Of a stretch of 64,000 nucleotides of DNA, positions 6,950 through 15,701 are shown piece by piece; positions within the stretch are counted from its first letter, which is position 1, and every line of letters starts with the position of its first letter. The notes below the pieces were generated by a model. The model did not search any database and was not told the origin of the DNA. It saw nothing but the letters and a program-made list of their open reading frames with translations. Position numbers and translations under genes: made by a program. Source of the stretch: Actinomadura rupiterrae (GTDB taxonomy: Bacteria > Actinomycetota > Actinomycetes > Streptosporangiales > Streptosporangiaceae); the NCBI RefSeq assembly GCF_024172125.1, contig NZ_JAMZEA010000013.1:124001-188000 (forward strand), given 5' to 3'.

Positions 6950-8209
6950 TCAGGTGCCGATCAGGTGCAGTGCGGACCACAGCGCCGTCACGGACAGCAG
7001 CAGGGCGGCGGGCACGGTGAGCAGCGCGAGCCGGGTGAACTCGCCCAGGTCGACGTCGTGGTCGTGGTGCTGGACGATACGTCGCCACAGCAGCGTGGCC
7101 AACGACCCGGCGTAGGTGAGATTCGGGCCGATGTTGACGCCGAGCAGCACGGCGAGCACCGCGCCGGCGCCGCTGGGAGCGGTCAGCGGCAGCAGGACGA
7201 GCACCGCGGGCAGGTTGTTGATCAGGTTGGCGAGGACGGCGGCCAGCAGCGCGAGGCCGAGCAGCGCGGGCAGGCCGGTGCCGTCGGGGATCAGGTGCCC
7301 GAGGGCGCCGTCCAGTCCGTTGTCGACCACGGCACGGACCACGATCCCCAAGCTCAGCACGAAGGCGAGGAACGGGGCGGCGGCGGCGCGTCCGATCTGG
7401 ACGGGTGTGGTGCGGCGCTGGGCCAGGGCGCGGACGGCCAGCACCACCGCTCCGGTCAGCGCCGCCCACGCCGGATTGATCCCCGCGGCCGAGGCGACCG
7501 CGAACCCGGCCAGCGTGCCCGCCAGCGTGACCAGCGCGAACACTGGCACCTCGGGAGCGGGTCGGGCCGTTCTGTCAGCCTCGGCCCCGGCGGCCAGGTC
7601 GGTGGCGAAGAACCGCCGAAACACCACGAACTCGGCGGCGATGGCGGCCAGCCACGGCAGCGCCATCAGCGCGGCGAAGCGGATGAAGCTCAGCCCGCTG
7701 GCGGCGAAGGCCAGCAGGTTGGTCAGGTTGGAGACGGGCAGCAGCAGCGAGGCGGTGTTCGACAGGTGGGTGCAGGCGAACACGTGCGGCTTGGGACGGG
7801 CCCCCAACCGGGCCGCGGTGGCGAACACCACCGGGGTGAGCAGCACCACCGTGGCGTCCAGGCTCAGCACCGCCGTGATGACGGACGCGGCGACGAACAC
7901 CCCGACCAGCAACCGCTTGGATCGCCCGGACGCGCTGCGGGCCATCCACGCCCCGCAGGCCTGGAAGACCCCCTCGTCCTCGCACAGCTGCGCGAGCACC
8001 AACACCGCGGCCAGGAAACCGATCACCGGACCCAACCGCGCCGCCTCTGCCTGCGCGTCCGCCAGCGGGATCGCCCCGGTGCCGACCAGCAGGGCCGCGG
8101 CGGGGACGGCGACCACCGCCTCGGGCAGCCCCCATGGACGGGCCACCGCACTCGCCAGCACCAGCACCAGCAGACCGACCGACAGCGCCTCCGCGACCAC
8201 CCCGTGCAC
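6950..8209 (-). CDS. SLC13/ArsB/NhaD-superfamily anion or ion transporter
   Basis: 419 residues from GTG 8209, with GGGAGGGA at 5-6 bases; an ATG at 8263 extends the frame but has no ribosome site. About 11 membrane segments with two internal repeats typical of the ion-transporter superfamily: LSLDATVVLLTPVVF plus HLSNTASLLLPVSNLTNL in the first half, and NLINNLPAVLVLLPL plus GVNIGPNLTYAGSLATLLW in the second. This pattern is closest to ArsB-like arsenite or NhaD-like permeases. No ars genes are near, so the substrate is open. Operon with the downstream universal stress protein. Confidence 0.85.
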   Translation of the reverse strand: MHGVVAEALSVGLLVLVLASAVARPWGLPEAVVAVPAAALLVGTGAIPLADAQAEAARLGPVIGFLAAVLVLAQLCEDEGVFQACGAWMARSASGRSKRLLVGVFVAASVITAVLSLDATVVLLTPVVFATAARLGARPKPHVFACTHLSNTASLLLPVSNLTNLLAFAASGLSFIRFAALMALPWLAAIAAEFVVFRRFFATDLAAGAEADRTARPAPEVPVFALVTLAGTLAGFAVASAAGINPAWAALTGAVVLAVRALAQRRTTPVQIGRAAAAPFLAFVLSLGIVVRAVVDNGLDGALGHLIPDGTGLPALLGLALLAAVLANLINNLPAVLVLLPLTAPSGAGAVLAVLLGVNIGPNLTYAGSLATLLWRRIVQHHDHDVDLGEFTRLALLTVPAALLLSVTALWSALHLIGT

Positions 8210-8436
8210 GATGTCCCTCCCCCCGGCCGTCCGCGCAACGGTGGCCGACAACCTGATCATCATCCACGACGAGACCGCCGAGGCCGTGGATTGGGCCTTG
8301 GCAGCTTGTGCGTCATGTCCGGGACCGCCGCCGCGATGTCGCTGAACCGGACGGCGCCACCGAGCAGCCCACGCAGCACCGTCGCGGCCCAGCGGCGTCC
8401 GACGGCGTCAGCCCTCTCGATGACAGGGTCCGCCGC

Positions 8437-8997
8437 TCATGGTTGCGGGCTGATTCCATGGACGGCGAGGGCGAGCAGGCGGTGCGCTTCGGCGTCGGGG
8501 GTCGGATGGTGCTCGGTGGCCAGCGCGATGCCTGTGACCAGCGAGATCAGGTCGGTGGTGGTCACCTCGGGCGCCACGGCACCGGCGCCGGCGGCGCGGT
8601 GCAGCAACGGGTCGACCGCGCTGCTCAGCCGTGCCGAGCAGGCGTTCACATGGTCCGCATCGTCCGCCCCGCCCCCGGCCAGCGCGTCGGCCATGCCGCG
8701 TGCGGAGGTGGCGTAGGTGGTGAGTGCGCTCAGCCACTCCAGCAGCGCGGCTCGCGGGTCGTCGGCGTCGGCGAGTCCGTTGGCGTGGTCGCACAAGGTG
8801 TCGATCCGGCTGCTGAACACCGCTTCGAGCAGGGCCCGGCGGGTGGGGAAATGCCGGCGCACGGTGGCCGAACCGACTCCAGCGGTGCGGGCGATCTGCT
8901 CCAGGGAGGCCTGCGCGCCGTGCGCGGCGACCTCTTGCTCCGCCACGGCGAGGATCAACGCGTAGTTGCGGCGCGCGTCCGCGCGCTGGACCGTCAT
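8437..8997 (-). CDS. TetR-family regulator (divergent from NmrA-like gene)
   Basis: 186 residues from ATG 8997 behind GGAGGAGA; the longer frame to 9072 would cross the operator. DNA-binding domain: NYALILAVAEQEVAAHG, ASLEQIARTAGVGSATVRRH, FPTRRALLEAVF. The C-terminal domain with LTTYATSARGMADAL resembles the SACE_7040-like TetR ligand domain. It faces the NmrA-family gene across a 23-bp palindrome and almost certainly represses itself and that gene. Confidence 0.92.
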   Translation of the reverse strand: MTVQRADARRNYALILAVAEQEVAAHGAQASLEQIARTAGVGSATVRRHFPTRRALLEAVFSSRIDTLCDHANGLADADDPRAALLEWLSALTTYATSARGMADALAGGGADDADHVNACSARLSSAVDPLLHRAAGAGAVAPEVTTTDLISLVTGIALATEHHPTPDAEAHRLLALAVHGISPQP

Positions 8998-9052
8998 GGC
9001 GCCGTCTCCTCCGTTGCTAAGTGGCGGGGCCCTCCGTATCGTAGACGAGAGA

Positions 9053-9075
9053 TAAACGGCGGACCCCGCCATTTA
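9053..9075. promoter_or_regulatory. TetR operator palindrome
   Basis: TAAACGGCGG-ACC-CCGCCATTTA: 10-bp arms with one mismatch around a 3-bp centre. It sits midway between the divergent starts at 8997 and 9101, the standard position for a TetR repressor controlling both. Confidence 0.85.
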
Positions 9076-9100
9076 CCTCTGATGTGATCGGAGAAGCAGC

Positions 9101-10009
9101 ATGGCCTCACAGCCCGCTCCCGTTCTGGTCGTCGGCGCCACCGGTCGGCAGGGTGGTGCCACTGCGCGCGCCCTGCTCGCGGCGGGCACCCCCGTCCGGG
9201 CGCTGGTCCGCGACCCCGCGAGCGTCCGGGCGAGGGCGGTCGAGGCGCTCGGCGCCGAACTGGTCACCGGCGACCTCGACGACCGGACGTCGGTCAGCCG
9301 GGCCGCCGCGGGAACGCGCGCCGTCTTCTCGGTCCAGATGCCCGACCTGAACGGCCGGGGTTTCGAAGGCGAGGTCGCCCAGGCCGTCAACCTCATCGAA
9401 GGCGCGCGGGACGCCGGGGTGGCGCAGTTCGTGCACACGTCCGTCTCCGGCGCGGGACAGCACGTGGACTGGGTGAAGGACCGGTGGGCCTGGATGGAGC
9501 CCTACTACGCCGCCAAGGCCGGGATCCAGGACCGGGTCCGCGCGGCGGGCTTCACCTACTGGACGCTCATCAAACCGGGCTTCTTCATGGAGAACTTCCA
9601 CCCCCGCGAGCAGATCATGTTCCCCCGCGGGATCGACGGCGGCCTGGTGAGCCTGCTGAAACCTGCGACCCGGCTGTCCCTGATCGCCGTCGACGACATC
9701 GGCACCGCGGCCGCCGCGGCCATCGCCGCCCCCGAACGCTTCCACACGGTCGAGCTCGAACTGGCGGGCGACCTGCTGACGATGTCGGACATCGCCGAGA
9801 TCCTCTCCCGCGTCCTGGGCACCGAACTGACCGCGCCCGACATGACCGAACAGGAGGCGACCGCTGCCGGGATGCCCGCCATGGGCTTCGCGCAAGCCCG
9901 CGTCAACGAACATCCCCAGCCCGCCCGTCCCGAATACGCACGGGACCTCGGGCTACCCCTCACCACCTTCCAGACCTGGGCGCGCGACCACCTGACCGAC
10001 GCCAGGTAA
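9101..10009 (+). CDS. NmrA-family NAD(P)-binding protein (atypical SDR)
   Basis: 302 residues from ATG 9101 after GGAGAAGCAGC. The Rossmann motif LVVGATGRQGGATARALL is the NmrA/HSCARG form (GATGxQGG) and is followed by VRALVRDPAS. The central region EPYYAAKAGIQDRVRAAGF takes the place of the SDR YxxxK. Such proteins are NADPH sensors or reductases of azo/quinone compounds. Its TetR partner and the nearby azoreductase suggest a role in handling electrophiles. Confidence 0.9.
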   Translation: MASQPAPVLVVGATGRQGGATARALLAAGTPVRALVRDPASVRARAVEALGAELVTGDLDDRTSVSRAAAGTRAVFSVQMPDLNGRGFEGEVAQAVNLIEGARDAGVAQFVHTSVSGAGQHVDWVKDRWAWMEPYYAAKAGIQDRVRAAGFTYWTLIKPGFFMENFHPREQIMFPRGIDGGLVSLLKPATRLSLIAVDDIGTAAAAAIAAPERFHTVELELAGDLLTMSDIAEILSRVLGTELTAPDMTEQEATAAGMPAMGFAQARVNEHPQPARPEYARDLGLPLTTFQTWARDHLTDAR

Positions 10010-10482
10010 CCCCCGGCCCAAACGCCGCCTCTGGTCGGGGCTAGCCGGGCCCTGCGCGGAGTGCCCGGGCTCACGCTGTGGGGGCCAGGCAGCGCAGGGC
10101 GCCGTCCCGGGTCGCGGGGCAGCAGGAGCGCGGGCCCCGCCCAGGTAGGCGTAGGTGGCGGCCGGGTCGGGGCGGTGCCGTCGGCGGTGCGGCCATCGGC
10201 GACTGCGAGGCGGTCCTCGGACGCCCAGCGGGCACGGGCCGACCAGCGCAACCCACTGCGGAGCAGGACCCGGCCGTCCTCCTCGGCTTCGAGGACGAGC
10301 GCGTCGCCGCCCCGGCGCCCACGCAACGTGCGCGGCGTCCCGGGCGATGAGTTTTCGGCGGGGTCGCGGTCTGAGTGGCGAGCGTTCCATCGTGGGGGCG
10401 TTCGACCGGGGACGTGCAGACGCCCATGGTGAGGCCCGCGCCGGGACCGTCCGGGCGCGGGAGGACAGGCTGGAGACGACCG
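10010..10482. other. Gene-poor stretch, possibly a degraded reading frame on the minus strand
   Basis: A minus-strand frame from about 10326 contains a protein-like stretch (ALVLEAEEDGRVLLRSGL and WASEDRLAVADGR), then becomes Pro/Arg-rich and continues through the end of the NmrA gene with no natural stop. It has no ribosome site. It may be the remains of a small gene. Nothing else supported. Confidence 0.4.
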
Positions 10483-11040
10483 ATGCGCAAGTTGATCCTC
10501 GGGTTCTACGTTTCACTCGACGGCAAGAGCGCGGACGCGGACAACGGGATCCGGGACGTCATGATGAGCATCGACGACCCCGAGCAAGAGGAGTACTTCG
10601 TCAGCCGGTTGTGGGACGCGGGGGCCTTCCTCATGGGGCGCAACTCCTACGAGGCCATGGCGGCGTTCTGGCCCACCTCCGACCACCCGTCCGCCCGGGC
10701 GATGAACGAGATCCCCAAGGTGGTGTTCTCGCGGACCATGAAGTCGGCCGACGAGTGGCCCGAGACGCGGATCGCCGACGGCGACACCGCCGAGGAGATC
10801 GCCAAGCTCAAGGCCGAGCCCGGCAAGGACCTGGTCGCGTGCGGCGGCACCGCGTTCATGCACTCGCTGATCAGGCTCGGTGTGGTGGACGAGTACCGGC
10901 TGTGGGTGCTGCCCGCCGCCACCGGCAAGGGCGCGCCGCTGTTCCCCGAGCTGGACGAGCCGCTGAAGCTGCGCCTGGTGAAGAGCACGGCCTTCCCGCT
11001 CGGCATCCTCGAACTGGTGTACGTGCCGGCCGACAGCTAG
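10483..11040 (+). CDS. DHFR-family (RibD C-terminal-like) reductase
   Basis: 185 residues from ATG 10483 (GGAG upstream). MRKLILGFYVSLDGKSAD is the typical N-terminus of the dihydrofolate reductase-like RibD_C family, and FLMGRNSYEAMAAFWP and LVACGGTAFMHSLIR provide the NADPH-binding segments. These stand-alone proteins are presumed NADPH reductases; true folate activity is unlikely. Its TAG stop forms part of a CTAG that flanks the adjacent mobile element on both sides. Confidence 0.9.
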   Translation: MRKLILGFYVSLDGKSADADNGIRDVMMSIDDPEQEEYFVSRLWDAGAFLMGRNSYEAMAAFWPTSDHPSARAMNEIPKVVFSRTMKSADEWPETRIADGDTAEEIAKLKAEPGKDLVACGGTAFMHSLIRLGVVDEYRLWVLPAATGKGAPLFPELDEPLKLRLVKSTAFPLGILELVYVPADS

Positions 11041-11213
11041 GCTGTGTTTCAAAGTCCCGGCCCACTGCGCTCGCCTAGCGGCTCGCTACGTGACCGTGCC
11101 TGGGCGAACGCGGCATCGCTTCGCGATCAGCGCGGTGCCGCTCGCCTCCGGCGTCGCGGCACCGCGCTGGTCACGCGTTCGCGCGCGTGGCCGAGGCCAC
11201 TTCGAAACAGGTC
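11041..11213. mobile_element. Probable MITE with CTAG target duplication
   Basis: 173 bp flanked by CTAG at 11037-11040 and 11214-11217. The ends are imperfect inverted repeats: left GCTGTGTTTCAAAGT, right (reverse strand) GACCTGTTTCGAAGT. Inside are further inverted repeats, GTGACC/GGTCAC and GCGCGGTGCCG/CGGCACCGCGC, so the whole folds back on itself. No coding frame. YTAR is the target of IS5-type elements, so an IS5-related transposase could mobilise it. It inserted exactly at the stop codon of the reductase, recreating TAG. Confidence 0.7.
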
Positions 11214-11306
11214 CTAGCCCCCAGCCGTTGGTGACGCCAACGCTGCCGCGAGGTTGGGGCGGCGGCGGTCGCGTGCGCGCGCCGACAGTGTTGTTTCGTT
11301 CAGCTG

Positions 11307-11954
11307 TTAGGCGGTCAGGGGGCTTGTGGGTTCGGCGGGGAGGCCATGGGCGGTCACGAGGTGGGCGCTGCCGATGGCCAGGCGGTAGGACATGCCGACC
11401 ACGGCGGTCTGGCCGGTGGCGATCCTGTCCGCGAGGAGCCGCGAGCGGTCCAGCAGCAGGCCGGTGGTGTGGCGGATGTGCTCGTCGACGACGTCCTCGT
11501 CCAGGGTGAGGCCGGCGGCTCGGGCGGCCAGGACGCTCGGGGTGACGCGTTCGATGACGTCGCGGACGTAGCCGGTCGCGGCGACGCCGTCGGTCAGGGC
11601 GGCGCGGGTGGCGGCGACCGCGCCGCACGAGTCGTGGCCGAGGACGACCACCAGCGGGCATTCCAGGACGCTGACCCCGTACTCGATGCTGCCCAGCACT
11701 TCGGGCCCCACCACGTGCCCCGCGGTGCGGACCACGAACAGGTCGCCCAGCCCCCGATCGAAGATGATCTCTGCGGCCAGGCGGGAGTCGGAGCAGCCGA
11801 ACAGGACCGCGAACGGACGCTGGCCCGGCGCGGTCTCCGCGCGGCGCGCCGCGTCCTGGTTCGGATGCTGCTGGGCGCCGTTCACGAACCGCTGGTTGCC
11901 GGCCAGCAGCAGGTCGAACGCTTCGGACACCGACAGGGACGACTCTTCGGTCAT
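11307..11954 (-). CDS. Beta-class carbonic anhydrase
   Basis: 215 residues. All zinc and catalytic residues of the beta class are visible: Cys54-x-Asp56-x-Arg58 in LFGCSDSR and His107-x2-Cys110 in LGHDSCGA. The N-terminal LLLAGNQRFV segment and the ETAPGQRPFAVLFGC run are characteristic. It interconverts CO2 and bicarbonate in the cytoplasm. It stands alone between the MITE and the two-component system, reading leftward. Confidence 0.95.
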   Translation of the reverse strand: MTEESSLSVSEAFDLLLAGNQRFVNGAQQHPNQDAARRAETAPGQRPFAVLFGCSDSRLAAEIIFDRGLGDLFVVRTAGHVVGPEVLGSIEYGVSVLECPLVVVLGHDSCGAVAATRAALTDGVAATGYVRDVIERVTPSVLAARAAGLTLDEDVVDEHIRHTTGLLLDRSRLLADRIATGQTAVVGMSYRLAIGSAHLVTAHGLPAEPTSPLTA

Positions 11955-12112
11955 ACCGGCAGGCTAGCGAGGTCGGAAATCCGCTCGACGATCGGGGCAG
12001 ATCGGAACAATCCCCCGTCCTGAAGAGAGCGATGTCGGCCTGCATGATTTGGCCATCTGGGCTGACCAGCGCACCCCCATGGCGCTCTGCAGGGCGAGTT
12101 TCGCGCGGGAGC

Positions 12113-13405
12113 TCAGCCGGACGGGAGCGTCAGCCTGACCAGGGTTCCGCCGCCGGGGGCGGGCTCGGCGCGCAGGTCGGCGTGGTGGGCCTGGGCCACC
12201 TGGGCGACGATCGCCAGGCCAAGGCCCGAGCCGGGCAGGCCGCGCGAGGCGGTGGCGCGGTAGAAGCGGTCGAAGATGAACGGCAGGTCGTCCGGGTCGA
12301 TGCCGGGGCCGTGGTCGCGGACGGTCAGGGTGGTGCCGCGCAGGCGCACCTCGACCGTCCCGGCCTGGGGGCTGTACTTGGCGGCGTTGTCGAGGATGTT
12401 GGCGACGGCGCGGGTGAGGCGGGCCGGGACGCCGGACACGACGCATTCCGCCAGGTCGGTCTCGAAGGTGATCTCGGGCCAGTGCAGGCGCGCGGTCTCC
12501 ACGCAGTGCGCGACGAGCAGGTCCAGGCGCAGGTCCTCGAACTGGCCGGACGGCTCGTCGCCCCTGGCCAGTTCGATGAGGTCGTTGACGAGGTTGGTCA
12601 GCTCGCCGACCTGGGCGTTCAGGCGGGCGGTCACCCGCGGTCCGCGGTCGGCGGGGACGCGGTCGAGCAGGTCCAGGTCGGCGCGCAGCGCGGTCAGCGG
12701 TGTCCGCAGCTCGTGCGAGGCGTCGGCGACGAGCCGGCGCTGGGCCGTGACCGACTCCTCCAGCGCGCCGAGCATGGTGTTGAAGCTCCGGGCGAGCCTG
12801 GCCAGCTCGTCGTGCCCGGTCACCTGCATCCGGTAGCCGGGGTCGCGGGTCGCGGCGACCCGCTCGGCGGTGCCGGTCAGCCGGGCGACCGGGCGCAACC
12901 CGCTGCGCGCCACCAGGAATCCGAGCAGGGCGGCGACCGCGACGCCGCCCAGCGAGGTCAGGGCCAGGGCGATGGACGCCTGGTCCATTCGTCGTTCCAC
13001 CTCGGCGGACCGGATCGCGATCTGCAGGGCGCGTCCGCCGCCGATGGGCGTGATCAGCATCCGGACGGGGGCGCCTGCCCGGACCTTGTCGGAGTAGAAC
13101 GCGGCGCGGCGGCCCGCGGCGACCTCGGCGGCCTGCGCGGTCAGCGGCAGGCCCAGGTCGGGCGGCTCGACGGCGCCCGAGGCGCGCACCACTTGGGCGC
13201 ACTGGCTGATCGGCCACGAGCAGTCCGGCGCGAACGTCCCGGAGTTGAGCGCCCGCTGGGCCTGAAGGGCCTGCTGGGCGAGGACGAAGTCCTGCTGGCG
13301 ATCGAGACTCCGGCCGACGATCACGTACGCGACCGCCGAGGCCCCCACGATCGCGACCGCCACCGCGGCGGCCGCCGTCACCGCGAGCCTGGTCCGCAGG
13401 TTCAC
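12113..13405 (-). CDS. Sensor histidine kinase (MprB/CutS-like)
   Basis: 430 residues from GTG 13405, overlapping the regulator stop as GTGA. Two membrane segments (about 8-30 and 146-168) enclose an extracytoplasmic sensor of about 115 residues with two Cys (62, 69). A HAMP domain follows (about 170-222), then the H box ADASHELRTPLTALRADLD with His231, the N box NILDNAAKYSPQ, and G boxes DHGPGID and GSGLGLAIV. Phosphorylates the upstream-encoded response regulator. The signal is not evident from sequence. Confidence 0.95.
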   Translation of the reverse strand: MNLRTRLAVTAAAAVAVAIVGASAVAYVIVGRSLDRQQDFVLAQQALQAQRALNSGTFAPDCSWPISQCAQVVRASGAVEPPDLGLPLTAQAAEVAAGRRAAFYSDKVRAGAPVRMLITPIGGGRALQIAIRSAEVERRMDQASIALALTSLGGVAVAALLGFLVARSGLRPVARLTGTAERVAATRDPGYRMQVTGHDELARLARSFNTMLGALEESVTAQRRLVADASHELRTPLTALRADLDLLDRVPADRGPRVTARLNAQVGELTNLVNDLIELARGDEPSGQFEDLRLDLLVAHCVETARLHWPEITFETDLAECVVSGVPARLTRAVANILDNAAKYSPQAGTVEVRLRGTTLTVRDHGPGIDPDDLPFIFDRFYRATASRGLPGSGLGLAIVAQVAQAHHADLRAEPAPGGGTLVRLTLPSG

Positions 13406-14076
13406 GACGCGTCCAGCACGTAACCGACTCCGCGGACGGTCCGGACGAGCTTGGGCTCGCCGAGCTTGCGGCGCAGGTATCCGATGTAGACGGCGAGCGA
13501 GTTCGACCCCGGCCCGAAGTCGCATCCCCAGACCCGTTCCATGATCACCTCGTGGGGCAGGACCTGCCCGGCGTTGCGGACCAGCAGCTCCAGCAGGGCG
13601 AACTCGGTCTCGCTGAACTCCAGCACCCGGTCTCCCCGCCGTCCCCTGCGGGTCTCGGGGTCGAGGGTCAGATCGCCGTAGGTCAGCTCGCCCTCGGACG
13701 ACCCGAGCGCGTAGGCCCGCCGCAGCAGCGCGCGGACCCGGGCCCGCAGCTCCTCCGGCGCGAACGGCTTCACCAGGTAGTCGTCGGCGCCGACGTCCAA
13801 GCCGTCCACCCGGTCGGTCACCGAGTCCCGCGCCGTCAGCACCAGGATCGGCGTCCGGTCCCCCGCCGCCCGCAGTCGGCGGCACACCTCCAGGCCGTCC
13901 ATCCCCGGCATCAGGACGTCCAGGACGACCGCGTCAGGCTGCACCAGCTCCACCGCGCGCAGCGCTTCGGCGCCGTCCGCGGCCGACTCCACCCGGTACC
14001 CCTCAAGCTCCAGGAGATCGACGACGCCCTCGCGAACTGCGGGTTCGTCGTCCACCACCAGCACGCAGATGTCCAT
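13402..14076 (-). CDS. OmpR-family response regulator (MprA-like)
   Basis: 224 residues. Receiver domain with acidic pocket Asp9/Asp10, phosphoacceptor Asp53 (AVVLDVLMPGMDG) and Lys103 (DDYLVKPFAPEEL). The C-terminal winged helix contains EFSETEFALLELLVRNAGQV and the wing VRTVRGVGYVL. Co-translated with the kinase by a 4-base overlap. The promoter must lie in the 104-bp gap facing the secreted glycosidase-like gene, a possible target. Confidence 0.95.
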   Translation of the reverse strand: MDICVLVVDDEPAVREGVVDLLELEGYRVESAADGAEALRAVELVQPDAVVLDVLMPGMDGLEVCRRLRAAGDRTPILVLTARDSVTDRVDGLDVGADDYLVKPFAPEELRARVRALLRRAYALGSSEGELTYGDLTLDPETRRGRRGDRVLEFSETEFALLELLVRNAGQVLPHEVIMERVWGCDFGPGSNSLAVYIGYLRRKLGEPKLVRTVRGVGYVLDAS

Positions 14077-14180
14077 CCGCGAACCCTACGCACATAGCCG
14101 CGCCGCCCCGCGCCGCCCATGCCGGACACCCGAGAGATCCTCTTAGAAACCGCTTATGTTGGGTTGCCACGCTGCTGAGC

Positions 14181-15212
14181 ATGCACATCTCGAAATCCAA
14201 GCCGCAGGGCCGCCGGAAGCTGGTCTCGGTTCTCGCCGCGACGCTGGCCGGAGCCAGCCTGGTCGGAACCGGCGTGATCAGCGAAGGCACGGCCGCAGCC
14301 CAGCCTCCCGCCCACGGAACCCACGCCAGGAACTACCTGTACACCTCCATCGGGGACTTCGACACCACCGCGAAGCCCCTGCTGGGGCGCCGCGACATCA
14401 GCGGCGTCCAGGTCCTCTTCCCCTGGAGAATGCTGGAGCCGCAGAAGGGGCACTACGACTTCTCCGAGATCGAGCGGGTCCAGAAGGTGGTCGGGGCCCA
14501 GCACAAGAAGCTGTTCGTGCAGCTGCAGGACCGCTTCTTCCAGCTTCCCCCGGGTCTGCCGAAGTACCTGCTCACCGACCCGGCCTACGGCGGCGGCGCG
14601 GCACCCACGATGAACAGCTCCGGACAGCCGGAAGGCGCGATCGCGGCGCAGTGGAACGGAAACGTCCGGAAACGCTTCCAGAGCCTGCTGAAGGCGCTCG
14701 GCCACCGCTTCGACGGCAAGATCAGCGGCCTCAACCTGCCCGAGTCCGCAGTCGACGTCGACCCGAAGACCGACAAGACGCACTACACCGACGCCGCCTA
14801 CTTCAACGCCGAGCTGGAGAACATGGCCTACGCGAAGAAGGCCTTCCCCACCAGTTCAGTCATCCAATACATCAACTTCTGGCCGGGCGACTGGAACAAC
14901 GACCACGGCCTCATGCAGCGCTCGTTCGACTGGGCCGAGCAGCACGGCATCGGAGTCGGCGGCCCTGACCTGCTTCCCTACTGGAAGCCCCAGATGCAGA
15001 ACTCCTACCCGTTCATCCACAAGTACAGCAAGCGGTTGAACATGGTCGCCATGGCCGTCCAGGAGCCCGATTTCACCTACCGCAACCCGCGCACCGGCAA
15101 GCCGTACACGCACCAGGAATTCGTCGACTTCGCCAACAACTACCTCGGCGCCGACATCCTCTTCTGGGCCACCTCCTCCCCCTGGCTCCACCAAAAGCCC
15201 AACACCCACTAG
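14181..15212 (+). CDS. Secreted glycoside hydrolase-like (TIM-barrel) protein
   Basis: 343 residues with a signal peptide: basic start MHISKSKPQGRRK, hydrophobic core to about residue 32, then an AAAQPPAHG cleavage region. The mature part has GVQVLFPWRMLEPQKGHYDF (the start of a GH42/GH-like barrel), a possible acidic catalytic residue in ISGLNLPESAVD, and AVQEPDFTY. This fits the beta-galactosidase-like barrel fold, but the specific family is unclear. Divergent from the response regulator. Confidence 0.75.
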   Translation: MHISKSKPQGRRKLVSVLAATLAGASLVGTGVISEGTAAAQPPAHGTHARNYLYTSIGDFDTTAKPLLGRRDISGVQVLFPWRMLEPQKGHYDFSEIERVQKVVGAQHKKLFVQLQDRFFQLPPGLPKYLLTDPAYGGGAAPTMNSSGQPEGAIAAQWNGNVRKRFQSLLKALGHRFDGKISGLNLPESAVDVDPKTDKTHYTDAAYFNAELENMAYAKKAFPTSSVIQYINFWPGDWNNDHGLMQRSFDWAEQHGIGVGGPDLLPYWKPQMQNSYPFIHKYSKRLNMVAMAVQEPDFTYRNPRTGKPYTHQEFVDFANNYLGADILFWATSSPWLHQKPNTH

Positions 15213-15256
15213 ACCTACCGAGCAGCACACCAAGCGGGCCACGTCCAACAGCCGCA

Positions 15257-15297
15257 GACCGGCCAGGTCCCGAACCCAAGCCCCGACCTGGCCGGTC
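15257..15297 (+). terminator. Hairpin terminator downstream of the glycosidase-like gene
   Basis: Perfect 13-bp arms GACCGGCCAGGTC and GACCTGGCCGGTC with a 15-nt loop, 45 bases after the stop codon. No T-run follows, as is common in high-GC actinobacteria. Confidence 0.7.
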
Positions 15298-15321
15298 GCT
15301 GCGTTTATCCCGGGAGACAAC

Positions 15322-15420
15322 TCCACTCCTGGGGCCCCAGCCGCCCATGCGACCCTCCACTCGGCGGTCGCGGCGGCGAGGTCTGGGACAACGTGGACCT
15401 CAGCACAGCTCCACATGGGC
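15322..15420 (-). pseudogene. Fossil of an aminotransferase gene (paralogue of the next gene)
   Basis: Two short blocks match the adjacent aminotransferase: GGGGCCCCAGCCG-CCATG near 15331 equals its block near 15790, and CCACTCGGCGGT-GCGGCGGCGA near 15355 equals its block near 15965. In protein the second block still reads AAATAEW. The roughly 150 bp between them in the intact gene are missing. It is therefore a deleted remnant of a duplicated copy. Confidence 0.6.
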
Positions 15421-15425
15421 CGTGA

Positions 15426-15635
15426 GATGGCGTAGCCGATGGCGGAGGCGAGGCCGCCATCACCTCACTCATGGACGCTTGCGCGGCCGCCGGGGCGATC
15501 CGCACTGATATCCAGCCCACCGACATCAGCGCTGCCCTGGAAGGCATCGCCCTCACCTCGGCGGGTGCTGAACACCGACAGCAAGCGGAGCGCCTGCTCG
15601 ACCTCACCCTGGACGGCCTCACGGTCCGCCCGTGA
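15426..15635 (+). pseudogene. C-terminal fragment of a TetR regulator
   Basis: After a TGA at 15423-15425 the frame reads ITSLMDACAAAGAIRTDIQ and continues through ISAALEGIALTSAGAEHRQQ to DLTLDGLTVRP and TGA. This matches the last about 60 residues of SACE_7040-type TetR regulators. No DNA-binding domain is found upstream; instead the aminotransferase fossil is fused there. A truncated relic. Confidence 0.7.
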
Positions 15636-15701
15636 AGACCCGTGCGCGGGTCGTCGTTGCTGCGTGCAGTCGGTGAGCGCAGCAGGTCGTGGGCGGCCTC
15701 G

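Noticed and set aside
6818..8716. 632-residue plus-strand ORF
   Set aside because: Antisense to the transporter; low-complexity Gln/Gly composition.
10071..10490. 139-residue minus-strand gene
   Set aside because: No ribosome site, Arg/Pro-rich, and no natural protein pattern beyond a short stretch.
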